Origin: Bacillota bacterium
GTDB taxonomy: Bacteria; Bacillota; Clostridia; Christensenellales; Aristaeellaceae
Direction: 5' to 3'
DNA: 64,000 nucleotides
Assembly (NCBI GenBank): GCA_023398575.1
Contig: JAEWSC010000086.1
Location: 1 to 64,000, forward strand
Shown: positions 24,164 to 32,602 of the stretch, piece by piece
How positions within the stretch are numbered: position 1 is the first letter of the stretch
Layout of the letters: every line of letters starts with the position of its first letter
Made by a program: the position numbers and the translations under genes
Notes under the pieces: generated by a model
What the model saw: the letters and a program-made list of their open reading frames with translations, nothing else
Database searches by the model: none
Told to the model about the DNA's origin: nothing

Positions 24164-24901
24164 TCATTTTAAACAGGCATATGGCTTGTACACGCTGTCT
24201 TCTGCCAGCTGCGTATCTGCCTGCATGCCATGGGTGATATAGCCCATCTGTACCAAGCTGCCGGCTTGACTCCCGGCTACAATGATGTGATCCAATACCA
24301 ATACATCGATACCCGACAACACTTGCGACAAACGGGAGGTAACCTGCAAATCTGCGTCAGACGGTTGAAGCGATCCACCAGGATGATTGTGGCTGAGGAT
24401 GACGCTGTGTGCCTTGTACTTGATCGCCGCCTCTACTGCCAGGCGTGGATAAGCCGGCACTTCGGAGATGCTTCCTTTGCCGATAAGTACTGCACTTAGA
24501 AGCTGCATATGGGCATCCAACGCCAATATGTAAAAGTGCTCAAGGTGCAAGCCGGATAGCAGATTGATACAGTAAGCCTGAGCATCCTTCCTGTTTTTCA
24601 AAACTGGTTTTTGACCCATACGACTAAATTCGATCTGCCGATAAAGGGGCATGATCAAATGTACAAACGCGGCGGCATAGGGGCCGATACCTTCCACTTG
24701 CATAAGCTGCTCCGGCGTGGCATCAAAAACGCCGTGGAGGGAACCGAAATGATTGATTAGCCCATGGGCTAAGGGATTCACATCCCTTTGAGGAATGGCA
24801 TAGTAAAGCAAAAGCTCAAGTATCTCATGAGGCGCAAAACCATCCAATCCATCCTGCAAAAAGCGGTCACGCAAGCGCTGTCTGTGGCCCTCATGCACCA
24901 T
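24164..24901 (-). CDS. radC: RadC-family JAB/JAMM domain protein
   Basis: A 245-residue protein with an N-terminal helix-hairpin-helix-like part (GHRQRLRDRFLQDGLDGF, HEILELLLYYAIPQRDVNP, QVEGIGPYAAAFV) and a C-terminal MPN/JAB domain whose JAMM metal motif is intact: SHNHPGGSLQPSDAD. Despite the historic name, RadC's role in DNA repair is unproven; it is presumed a metal-dependent hydrolase. GGGGAGG stands five bases before the ATG. It is the first gene of the radC-ydcF-rsmG run and has its own promoter. Confidence 0.92.
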   Translation of the reverse strand: MVHEGHRQRLRDRFLQDGLDGFAPHEILELLLYYAIPQRDVNPLAHGLINHFGSLHGVFDATPEQLMQVEGIGPYAAAFVHLIMPLYRQIEFSRMGQKPVLKNRKDAQAYCINLLSGLHLEHFYILALDAHMQLLSAVLIGKGSISEVPAYPRLAVEAAIKYKAHSVILSHNHPGGSLQPSDADLQVTSRLSQVLSGIDVLVLDHIIVAGSQAGSLVQMGYITHGMQADTQLAEDSVYKPYACLK

Positions 24902-24934
24902 GGATACCTCCCCATCATAAAACGATATAAAGTG

Positions 24935-24963
24935 ATTGTATCATCCTTTTTATGGCTTGTCAT
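24935..24963 (-). promoter_or_regulatory. Promoter of radC
   Basis: On the minus strand, ATGACA (24963-24958), 17-base spacer, TACAAT (24940-24935). Confidence 0.6.
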
Positions 24964-25113
24964 GCTTTTTGCGAAAATCCGCCAGCAGTCTTCATATCCT
25001 CAACCGGGGAGGAGCGTTGGTGGAATACAGACCAGCTGAAGAAAATATGGTCTTTATACGTTATATGGGAGGGATGCATCAATAGAAAAAGTTTGGTTTT
25101 TCATGGGAAGGGA

Positions 25114-25142
25114 TTCATATAACCGCCTGACTGTAGTATAAT
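25114..25142 (+). promoter_or_regulatory. Probable promoter of cdaA
   Basis: A perfect TATAAT at 25137-25142, 46 bases before the TTG start; the matching -35, TTCATA at 25114-25119, is weak. Confidence 0.5.
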
Positions 25143-25188
25143 AACAGTTATCAGAGGGATATCTGCACGAAAGTGGGGGAGCACAGTT

Positions 25189-26055
25189 TTGGCAGCGTTG
25201 TGGGAACAAGCGAAAAACGTACTGTGGAATGTGTTCAACCGCCCCAGTATCACAGATGTCCTGGATATATTGATTGTTGCATTCCTTTTATATGAGCTAT
25301 TGATGCTGACTCGCCAAACTCGGGCCAGCGCAGTTTTAAAAGGCCTGGGCATGCTGATCTTGGCAAGCTGGATATCTGACTTGCTGGGGCTCACAGCGCT
25401 GAATTGGGTTCTGTTAAATATTGTTAATAACGGTGCTGTGGTGCTGGTAATCCTTTTTCAGCCGGAATTGCGCAAGGCACTAGAGCAGATTGGACGCGGA
25501 GCCATTTTGGATAGCGCGTATTCTGATGATGAAGCAGATAGCAGACGGATTATCTCAGAAATCAGCCAATGCCTGATCGATCTTTCCCGCCGCAGAGTGG
25601 GGGCCTTGGTTGTGATCGAGCAAAAGACCGGCATCAAGGATATTATTGAAACGGGGACCCCTATCGATTCTATGATATCCTGCCCGCTGCTGGAAAATAT
25701 ATTCGAGCCCAATACCCCCTTGCATGACGGTGCTGTAGTGATCCGCGGCAGCCGGATTATGGCAGCCGCGTGTATACTGACACTCAGCGAGGGCAAGGGC
25801 ATCAGCCGGGAACTGGGCACGCGCCACCGGGCGGCTATTGGTGTCAGCGAAACTACCGACGCTATAGCATTGATCGTGTCTGAAGAAACGGGAATTATCT
25901 CCATGGCCAGGGGTGGCAAGCTGACCAGGCACCTGGATGCCGCTGATCTGCAGCAGGTATTGAGCACTGTCTATAGACAGACTCATCCCCGGCTTTGGAA
26001 TACCATTAAGCAAAAAACAAAGCGTACTCTGGAGCGGAAGGAGGGCGCCAAGTGA
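25189..26055 (+). CDS. cdaA: Diadenylate cyclase CdaA (c-di-AMP synthase)
   Basis: A 288-residue membrane enzyme that joins two ATP to make c-di-AMP, an essential second messenger controlling K+ and turgor in Firmicutes. Three N-terminal helices occupy about residues 22-90. The DisA_N catalytic domain follows with both key motifs: D180-G-A in PLHDGAVVI and R212-H-R in GTRHRAAIG. The start is TTG, seven bases after GGGGGAG. It overlaps cdaR by four bases (GTGA), so the enzyme and its regulator are translationally coupled. The glmM gene that usually follows cdaAR is missing here. Confidence 0.96.
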   Translation: MAALWEQAKNVLWNVFNRPSITDVLDILIVAFLLYELLMLTRQTRASAVLKGLGMLILASWISDLLGLTALNWVLLNIVNNGAVVLVILFQPELRKALEQIGRGAILDSAYSDDEADSRRIISEISQCLIDLSRRRVGALVVIEQKTGIKDIIETGTPIDSMISCPLLENIFEPNTPLHDGAVVIRGSRIMAAACILTLSEGKGISRELGTRHRAAIGVSETTDAIALIVSEETGIISMARGGKLTRHLDAADLQQVLSTVYRQTHPRLWNTIKQKTKRTLERKEGAK

Positions 26056-27401
26056 GCAATGAACTGGAACGCAGGCAAGAAGGTGTCTCACGGCGTACAG
26101 ATAAAGCCGGAAAGGCGATTTTTCTATATTTTTGGCACATCCTTCGGCATAATCTGGGCTGGAAGTTGTTGGCTTTTTTTCTTGCTGTAGCTTTATGGAC
26201 GGGCCTGATTACGCAAGATCCTTCATTGACCAGGGAGAAAACATTCAGTGACGTAGCAGTTACGATATCCGGTCTGGATACCCTAAAGAGAATGGGCCTG
26301 GTCCCTGTAACAGATCTGAACAGTTTACATCCGACTGTCCGCCTTAAGGTCGATGTGCCGCAAAAGGAATACAGCAATGTCACTGCTGCCAATTACAATG
26401 TTCGCTTGGACCTGACGAAGATAACGACTGCCGGTACGCAAGAAGTGAAGATTACTGCGACATCTTCCAGCGCATATGGTTCTGTGGTGGAAATTGTGCC
26501 TGACACCTTGCAGCTTGAGGTGGAGGATTACAGCGTTAAATACCGTATTCCCGTAACCATTGTGCGTGATGGCGACCCGCCTGGCGGCTATTACAGCGGA
26601 GATTTAGTGGTGGATCCGCCTATGGTAACCATCAGCGGACCAGCGTCATTGGTAAAAAAAGTTAGCCGGGCGGTGGCGTCCTATGATCAAAGTATTTTGC
26701 CGGCGCGGGCAGGGCTTGTTGCATTTAGCGTGCCCATTACGCTGGTAGACGCATCTACCAATGAGATTAGTCAGGATCAGATTGAGATAACCAACGAATC
26801 GGTGCTGATCAGAAACGTAAATGTTGCGCAAACGCTGTATGAAACAAAGACCTTTGATCTTTTGCAGAAAAACCTTACCACAGGTACGCCCAGCGATGGA
26901 TATAAGGTGAAGAGTATTACAGTCAGCCCGGCACAAGTCGTTGTGGCAGGCAGGCCGGAAACGCTGAGCCAAATGGATTACGTATATTTGGAAACACCTG
27001 TAAATATTAACGGAGTGTCGGAAAGCTTTACAACCAGCGTGCGGCTTGTACAGCCGGTTGAGCTTGCAAACATGTCCAGCAGCATGGTTACGGTAACAGT
27101 GGAGATAGAGCCTGTGCCATCAAACCGTTTCTTTGATAATCTGCGTATTGAAACTGTAGGTTTGATGCCAGGGCATTCGCTGTCGCTGGACAAGACAAGA
27201 GCCAGCGTAACCATTAACGGGCCAAAGCTTTGGCTGGACAAGCTCAAAGCTTCCGGAATCACGCTAACGGCCGATTTGACTGGGCTTACAGAAGGTGTTC
27301 ATAACGTGCCGCTGCTGTGCAGCATACCCGATAGTGAGCAAATTAACTATACTTACGCCACAGACCCTGCCATTGTACAGGCAACGCTGACCATTAAATA
27401 G
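26052..27401 (+). CDS. cdaR: YbbR-domain protein CdaR, regulator of CdaA
   Basis: A 449-residue protein with a short cytoplasmic start, one membrane helix (LGWKLLAFFLAVALWTGLI, about residues 35-53) and an extracellular part built from at least four YbbR repeats of about 85 residues (each with a P-x-x-V-x-[IV]-x-G strand, e.g. VDPPMVTISGPASLV and VSPAQVVVAGRPETL). CdaR binds and tunes CdaA at the membrane. The GTG start overlaps the cdaA stop. The next gene follows after 46 bases. Confidence 0.93.
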   Translation: MSNELERRQEGVSRRTDKAGKAIFLYFWHILRHNLGWKLLAFFLAVALWTGLITQDPSLTREKTFSDVAVTISGLDTLKRMGLVPVTDLNSLHPTVRLKVDVPQKEYSNVTAANYNVRLDLTKITTAGTQEVKITATSSSAYGSVVEIVPDTLQLEVEDYSVKYRIPVTIVRDGDPPGGYYSGDLVVDPPMVTISGPASLVKKVSRAVASYDQSILPARAGLVAFSVPITLVDASTNEISQDQIEITNESVLIRNVNVAQTLYETKTFDLLQKNLTTGTPSDGYKVKSITVSPAQVVVAGRPETLSQMDYVYLETPVNINGVSESFTTSVRLVQPVELANMSSSMVTVTVEIEPVPSNRFFDNLRIETVGLMPGHSLSLDKTRASVTINGPKLWLDKLKASGITLTADLTGLTEGVHNVPLLCSIPDSEQINYTYATDPAIVQATLTIK

Positions 27402-27447
27402 GTAGCGGGTTAGTGGGCCGCCACTTCGGCAGGGGATGGAGGAAAAT

Positions 27448-28677
27448 ATGAGAGGTTTTGCGCAAACATTGTTCAATGCCCTCCTGGGGTGGATAAGAAC
27501 GCTGGTGGAAGGGGTATGGGATATCCTTTTCTCAAGCGATGCGCAGCAATGGCTTCGGTGGATTGGCGACAACTGGATGGTTCTTTTTGTTTTCCTATGT
27601 CTCTGCGGTGTGGCACTGGATTATGTTGTCTGGTTTTTTCGCTGGCGCCCTTACTATGTATGGGGTTCCAGTATGCGAAGATTACGGCGAATATTCGGAG
27701 GCGGCAAAAGAGAGGACAAGGAAGAAGTACATCAGACTCGTACAGCCCCGCGCCAGGCCCCCTATCCAAGGGAAAGGCGAAGAGTGGAGCCTGTTTACAG
27801 AGATTTAGAAGCACCGCTCTATGATACCACTGGTTATGAAGATGATACCGCTTGGAACAGTGACGCATATGTCGCTCCGCTGCCTTACGAGCAGGAGCCT
27901 GATTACGGACAGGAGCCAACATATGGGCAAGAGTCTTCATATGAGCCTGAAGTCCTAAGCACCCAGCCACAGGCAACCACCACGCTTCAGAGATATTCGA
28001 CGGCGACTGATACGATTCTGGCCAGGCCTAGAAAGGCCGACTATCAGGAGCAATATGTGCGCAGATTTGCACGGCCTGAGCCGGAGCCGGTGCCGGATAA
28101 TGTTTATGATCCTGTTCCTGTGGATGACTGGACAAATACTTCGGCAGCCAATGAGCCTGTGTATGATGCGACATCGCAGGATGAGTATTGGGCACCGCAA
28201 AGGGAAGAAGATGCCGCAAATCAGCCGATTCATCCGGGCATCGATTATCAGGCGATGAGCCGTGAATATGGCTGGCATATAGAAAAGGCAGATAACAGCC
28301 AATCTTCAGGGAAACAGCCCTCACAAACCATGACAGGGCATGCGGACGACCAATCATGGGACTTTTCCGGCATGGATAATTTTGCGCCTTACCATTCTCC
28401 CGAAATACCAAAGGCTAACGCACAGCGACCAGAACGCACCGAACGTACGAAAAAGCAAAAGTCAGAAACATCATCGCTTAACAAGGTTAGAAACAGCTTG
28501 AGCAGAATTGCGCAGCGAGCGGGCAAAGTGTTGACTGTGGATGATGAACAGGCTGGCAAGTTGATTGATGGACTGCCGCCGCCCATAGACAAGCGGCGCG
28601 CTTTTCATGCGCCGGTATATCCTAACCGGCCAGGAAGTGACAAGCAAAAAAGCCCTGATTTCCAGGAGGATGATTGA
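27448..28677 (+). CDS. Unrecognised membrane protein with Pro/Glu/Tyr-rich cytoplasmic tail
   Basis: A 409-residue protein I cannot assign. Residues about 38-62 (MVLFVFLCLCGVALDYVVWFF) form one clear membrane helix after an amphipathic start; basic RMRR-type residues follow, so the long tail is probably cytoplasmic. The tail is low in complexity, with short repeats (EQEPDYGQEPTYGQESSY) and many Asp, Glu, Tyr and Pro, and ends in a basic-acidic segment. The ATG at 27448 is preceded by GGAGG, which favours it over the ATG 12 bases earlier. It stands where glmM usually follows cdaAR and overlaps the ATPase gene region, so a link to c-di-AMP or envelope assembly is possible. Confidence 0.75.
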   Translation: MRGFAQTLFNALLGWIRTLVEGVWDILFSSDAQQWLRWIGDNWMVLFVFLCLCGVALDYVVWFFRWRPYYVWGSSMRRLRRIFGGGKREDKEEVHQTRTAPRQAPYPRERRRVEPVYRDLEAPLYDTTGYEDDTAWNSDAYVAPLPYEQEPDYGQEPTYGQESSYEPEVLSTQPQATTTLQRYSTATDTILARPRKADYQEQYVRRFARPEPEPVPDNVYDPVPVDDWTNTSAANEPVYDATSQDEYWAPQREEDAANQPIHPGIDYQAMSREYGWHIEKADNSQSSGKQPSQTMTGHADDQSWDFSGMDNFAPYHSPEIPKANAQRPERTERTKKQKSETSSLNKVRNSLSRIAQRAGKVLTVDDEQAGKLIDGLPPPIDKRRAFHAPVYPNRPGSDKQKSPDFQEDD

Positions 28678-28682
28678 TTTTG

Positions 28683-29363
28683 ATGTATGTGCAGCCACGG
28701 CTGACAGTTTTGGTGGGCAATTATGGAAGTGGAAAAACGGAAATAGCGCTGAATTTGGCGTTAGAAAAAAAACTTTGCGGACAAACGGCACTGGTGGATC
28801 TGGATATTGTTAATCCATACTTCCGTAGTGGTGAAAAGCGCACGCTGCTTCAAAATAAAGGTATTCGCGTCTTGATGCCTACCTTTGCCACCACGAACGT
28901 GGATATTCCTGCATTGCCTGCGGAAATTCAAAGTGTATTTGATGCTCCATCCGAACAGGTGATCTTCGATGTAGGCGGCGATGATACAGGCGCCACGGCA
29001 CTTGGCCGCTATGCTCCTTTTTTTCTAAAAGAACGAGCAAATACACTGGTTCTTTATGTAGTAAACGTATGCCGGCCATTGTCCCAAACGGCGGACGATA
29101 TTTTGCGGCTGATGGAGCGTATTTCCGCAAAGGCCAGAATGAAGCCTGACGCGCTGATCAACAATGCTAACCTGCAAGGCGAAACGACGGTCGAGTTATT
29201 GCTGCGCGGCCAGCAGGTTCTGATAGAGGTATCACATAAAACTGGGCTGCCTATCGCCATGATTACCGGCGAAAAGGCTGTGCTAGATGCGCTGCCTGAT
29301 GGATTAAAGCCTTTATGCAAACCAATTATACGATATATGCAGCCAGAATGGATGGACGAATGA
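28683..29363 (+). CDS. P-loop ATPase (MinD/ParA-like fold)
   Basis: A 226-residue nucleotide-binding protein. The Walker A loop is VLVGNYGSGKTEIALNLAL, a SIMIBI-type start; VDLDIVNPYFRSGEKR is the conserved second motif of this family and VIFDVGGDDTGATALGRY the Walker B region. NNANLQGETT gives a late base-recognition-like Asn. It lacks a membrane helix. The start is uncertain: AGGAGG lies 13 bases before the ATG at 28683, and in-frame TTG codons at 28674 and 28680 fit better, the first overlapping the upstream stop. Its partner and substrate are unknown; the coupled membrane gene upstream is the obvious candidate partner. Confidence 0.78.
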   Translation: MYVQPRLTVLVGNYGSGKTEIALNLALEKKLCGQTALVDLDIVNPYFRSGEKRTLLQNKGIRVLMPTFATTNVDIPALPAEIQSVFDAPSEQVIFDVGGDDTGATALGRYAPFFLKERANTLVLYVVNVCRPLSQTADDILRLMERISAKARMKPDALINNANLQGETTVELLLRGQQVLIEVSHKTGLPIAMITGEKAVLDALPDGLKPLCKPIIRYMQPEWMDE

Positions 29364-30718
29364 GACCGAAGTTGGAGTCGAGCAATACACCGCCGCTCCC
29401 GGCGAGTTTTTTGGAAAGTCTTGCGCCTCTTTTGAAGGAAGAGATGCAGGACTTTTTGGAGTCCTACAATCTGCCATGGCAGCGTGGACTTCGGCGTAAT
29501 CCTCAGAAGAAACCGGCGGCGGGGCTCGCGTCTTGGGTGGAGGGAATGGGCGAAACCGTCGCCTGGGAACGGGAAGGGGTATATCTGGATCTGGACTCCA
29601 AAGCAGGTTTACACCCTTTGCATGAGGCCGGCGCCTATTACCTGCAGGAACCCAGTGCCATGGCGGCTGTGGCTGCACTTGATCCCAAGCCGGATGAGTG
29701 GGTACTGGATTTGTGCGCAGCCCCTGGCGGAAAGAGCACACAAATCGCCGCACGTATGAGAGGAAGAGGAGTGCTTGTAAGCAACGAGCCTGTACCTTCC
29801 CGAGCCCAGGCCCTTTCTGGCAATATGGAACGTATGGGTGTTTCAAACGCATTGGTAACGTGTGAGACACCGGAGCGGCTTGCGAAGAGATGGCCGGGGT
29901 GCTTTGACCGGGTATTGGTAGATGCACCTTGCTCTGGAGAAGGTATGTTCCGCAGGCACCCTGAGGCGCGAGAAGAATGGTCTCAGGAAGCACCTGCCGG
30001 CTGTGCCAGGCGGCAAAGAGAAATCCTTGCGCAGGCAGCACAAATGGTCAGAAGTGGCGGAATCCTATGTTATTCCACCTGTACCTTCAATACGTTGGAA
30101 AACGAGGGTGTGGTGGAGGCGTTTCTGAAAGAACATTCGGAGTTTATGCCATTGCCATTTGCCTTGACAGACGATCTGCGCTCGGATGGGGGAATGCTGC
30201 ATCTTTTTCCTCACAAGGTGCGAGGAGAAGGACATTTTGTAGCGCAGATGCAAAAACGCGGCTTTTCAAGCGCAATTTCCAATAGGCCGAACAGTTCTGT
30301 GCCAAAGCTGGACAAGAGTGATCTAGGTGCGTACACGGCATTTTGCATGGATACATTTGGCGTCAAAGGCCCAGATCCAAATGGGTTATTTGCAGGACGG
30401 TTGGTCATGCTGCCCTCGGAGATCGATATCAGCGGTTTGAGGGTTTACAGGGCTGGTTTGCACCTGGGTGAAGTTCGAGGGAAACGCTTTGTACCGGATC
30501 ATGCCTTTGCTATGTCGCCTTTGCTGCCGGAATGCTGTTCATCTACTGCTTTGACCTTCAAGGAGGCTGAGGCCTATTTGCGGGGAGAGACGCTTTCCGC
30601 GCCGGATGACGTGCGTGGTTATCTGGTTGTGCGGTTCCAGGGTCTCGCGCTGGGCTGGGGTAAAGCGGCGGAAGAAAGGGTACAAAATCATTATCCCAAG
30701 GGACTTCGCAGAGGATGA
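29360..30718 (+). CDS. rRNA cytosine-C5 methyltransferase, RsmF/NOL1-NOP2-Sun family
   Basis: A 452-residue SAM-dependent m5C RNA methyltransferase. DLCAAPGGKSTQIA is the SAM loop; FDRVLVDAPCSGEGMFRR and CYSTCTFNTLENE hold the two catalytic cysteines. The C-terminal 150 residues (GLFAGRLVMLPSEI ... RGYLVVRFQGLALGWGK) match the PUA-like RsmF tail, which favours RsmF over RsmB. I chose the ATG at 29360, overlapping the previous stop as ATGA; earlier in-frame starts would run inside the ATPase gene. The GNAT gene follows after 13 bases. Confidence 0.93.
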   Translation: MRPKLESSNTPPLPASFLESLAPLLKEEMQDFLESYNLPWQRGLRRNPQKKPAAGLASWVEGMGETVAWEREGVYLDLDSKAGLHPLHEAGAYYLQEPSAMAAVAALDPKPDEWVLDLCAAPGGKSTQIAARMRGRGVLVSNEPVPSRAQALSGNMERMGVSNALVTCETPERLAKRWPGCFDRVLVDAPCSGEGMFRRHPEAREEWSQEAPAGCARRQREILAQAAQMVRSGGILCYSTCTFNTLENEGVVEAFLKEHSEFMPLPFALTDDLRSDGGMLHLFPHKVRGEGHFVAQMQKRGFSSAISNRPNSSVPKLDKSDLGAYTAFCMDTFGVKGPDPNGLFAGRLVMLPSEIDISGLRVYRAGLHLGEVRGKRFVPDHAFAMSPLLPECCSSTALTFKEAEAYLRGETLSAPDDVRGYLVVRFQGLALGWGKAAEERVQNHYPKGLRRG

Positions 30719-30731
30719 AAGGACAAAGAAA

Positions 30732-31505
30732 ATGCACATGATACATGCTAAAGAGGATATGCTGACAATCGTGCGGAATCAGTTGGCCTATGATTTGAAT
30801 TGTAAGCCCGAGGACTTGCTTCAAGACGGAATCACGTTCTGTGAAGCCATAAGCGATAAAGGCATTTGGCTGGATGAACGGCAGACACCGCATCTTAAGG
30901 TTCTGACCATGGGCAAAGGAATCATCGTTAGTGCTGATTCCAGCGTGTTGAAAAAGGTCCGGCCAATCCTTGAAGACATGTTCAGGGATAATCTATTCTC
31001 CGCCCCTTTTTTGTTCGGACACAGCCTTTATTACATCCCTGACAGTGAAATGGTGGCGGAACTGCCCTGTCCTGATGGTATTACACTTGAAGTGCGGGAG
31101 GGGAGTGAAATACCGGCGCTGTATGCATGCCCTGGTTTTGATAATGCCATTCGGTATGACAGCCGTCATCCCCGCCCGGATGCTTTGGTTTATTGTGCGG
31201 TCCATAAGGGTGAGGTGGTTGGCATGGCTGGTGCCTGTGCGGATAGTAAGGCTATGTGGCAGATTGGTATTGACGTGCATAAGGAGTTCAGAGGCCATGG
31301 TCTGGCAGCATGCCTTGTCACTCGGCTGTCCAATAAAATACTGCAAAGAGGAATTGTTCCATTTTACGGGACGGCATCGTCCAATGTTGCCTCTCAAGCT
31401 GTTGCCTACCGCTGTGGGTTTTCCCCAGCGTGGATGTGCAATTATCAGCACACACTGGATGATAAATCACCCTTTCAAGAGCATGTACAGGTCATGTTCA
31501 GGTAG
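30732..31505 (+). CDS. GNAT-family N-acetyltransferase
   Basis: A 257-residue protein with a C-terminal GNAT fold (about residues 145-250). The acetyl-CoA loop is IGIDVHKEFRGHGLAACLVTRL (R/Q-x-x-G-x-G/A pattern), followed by PFYGTASSNVASQAVAYRCGF, the typical final strand-helix. The N-terminal 140 residues (DLNCKPEDLLQDG ... FLFGHSLYYIPD) form the extra domain seen in some Firmicute GNATs. The acceptor is unknown. The ATG at 30732 has AAAGGA a few bases upstream; a longer reading would run back into the methyltransferase gene. Confidence 0.85.
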   Translation: MHMIHAKEDMLTIVRNQLAYDLNCKPEDLLQDGITFCEAISDKGIWLDERQTPHLKVLTMGKGIIVSADSSVLKKVRPILEDMFRDNLFSAPFLFGHSLYYIPDSEMVAELPCPDGITLEVREGSEIPALYACPGFDNAIRYDSRHPRPDALVYCAVHKGEVVGMAGACADSKAMWQIGIDVHKEFRGHGLAACLVTRLSNKILQRGIVPFYGTASSNVASQAVAYRCGFSPAWMCNYQHTLDDKSPFQEHVQVMFR

Positions 31506-31524
31506 AATAAACATGTAATATAGC

Positions 31525-31563
31525 AAAAAGGACTGACGCATTTCAAAATGGCCGGTCCTTTTT
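31525..31563. terminator. Bidirectional terminator
   Basis: Arms AAAAAGGAC and GTCCTTTTT around a 20-base loop give a U tract either way, between the convergent GNAT and ATP-grasp genes. Confidence 0.85.
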
Positions 31564-31579
31564 GTTGTATTTGGTTAGC

Positions 31580-32590
31580 TTACACATCGATAAATTTGCG
31601 AAACTCTGTAAGAATGCCAATGCCATCCGGATAGTGCGCCGCAAACTGGGGAACGGCATGGCTTGGAAAGGAATTTCCCTCGATAAATACCGGCCCGTTG
31701 TCGGTGATAGCAACATCCCAGGCGATGAATCGCATTTGTGGTATCTTTTTGGAAGCTTCTATGCACATTTGCTTGGCTTCTTCCCAATAGGGCACTTCAA
31801 AGCCCACGATGGGAGTGCCTGTTTTCGGGTGTTTCTCATAGGTGTTGCCCTGCTTATCGGCGCCGACGGTCAGCAGTTTGCCGCTTTCCAAGTCCACTCT
31901 GGCTGCCATACCACCGCAGTCCACATTATCCATGACGCGGCCGTTGCCAATGCGCAAAAATGCATACACGATACCCTGCTTTTTGTCTCCCAGCAGCGTT
32001 GCGATTCGGATGGTGTTGACAGAGGTAGGGCAAAGCTTTCGTAAGCGCTCGTGCTGTACAACCACTTCCTCCAAAATGCCAATGTTATTGCTGAGCAGCA
32101 GCTCCAAGAACAGAGGGATATTGTCTTTCCAGTCGGCTTTTGCGTATTTTTCAATGCCTTGTCCGCTGGAACCCTCCAAAGGCTTGGCAATAACGGTATC
32201 CTTTCCATCCAGAAAGGCTGCCAGCGCAACCAAAGTGGTTGCGCGGCTGATCTCCAGCCAGTCACGCTTCACATGCTCGGAGAACAAGGTGTTAAACTCA
32301 GCCTTGCTGTCAAAAAAATGCCAGTATTCCTTATCGTTCATCCGTTTTACAATGTTATTGGATATGCCCCTTGTGATCTGTGTGCGGCGCTGGGCATCGC
32401 TTAGCCGGTAAAACTGGGCGATTTTATAGTCTACATAACCGGCGTTGTAGCGGACAGCGCAGACAAGCATGTCATAAAGCAGCCACAGGCGGCTTTTCCC
32501 GCTGCGCTCTTTTAGCAGCTTCGTCGTTTTCCACATGGCCTGATAGTCCATGCGGACAAGGCGCTGGAATAGAAACTTCAAACGGCTCAT
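31580..32590 (-). CDS. Sugar-transfer-associated ATP-grasp protein
   Basis: A 336-residue protein of the ATP-grasp superfamily of the type found next to sugar-transfer and capsule genes. Residues about 120-330 hold the fold: KDTVIAKPLEGSSGQGIEKY (phosphate-binding loop and Lys), ILEEVVVQHERL, NTIRIATL, VYAFLRIGNGRVMDNVDCGG and FIAWDVAITDNGPVFIEGNSFP with the metal-binding Glu-Asn. It probably ligates an acid to an amine or alcohol at ATP cost; the substrate is unknown. It follows ychF by 12 bases and would be co-transcribed. Confidence 0.85.
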   Translation of the reverse strand: MSRLKFLFQRLVRMDYQAMWKTTKLLKERSGKSRLWLLYDMLVCAVRYNAGYVDYKIAQFYRLSDAQRRTQITRGISNNIVKRMNDKEYWHFFDSKAEFNTLFSEHVKRDWLEISRATTLVALAAFLDGKDTVIAKPLEGSSGQGIEKYAKADWKDNIPLFLELLLSNNIGILEEVVVQHERLRKLCPTSVNTIRIATLLGDKKQGIVYAFLRIGNGRVMDNVDCGGMAARVDLESGKLLTVGADKQGNTYEKHPKTGTPIVGFEVPYWEEAKQMCIEASKKIPQMRFIAWDVAITDNGPVFIEGNSFPSHAVPQFAAHYPDGIGILTEFRKFIDV

Positions 32591-32602
32591 AACATCCTCC
32601 GG

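Noticed and set aside
27473..27976. 167-codon minus-strand frame inside the low-complexity membrane protein gene
   Set aside because: Repetitive codons of the plus-strand gene keep the opposite frame open; no supporting signals.
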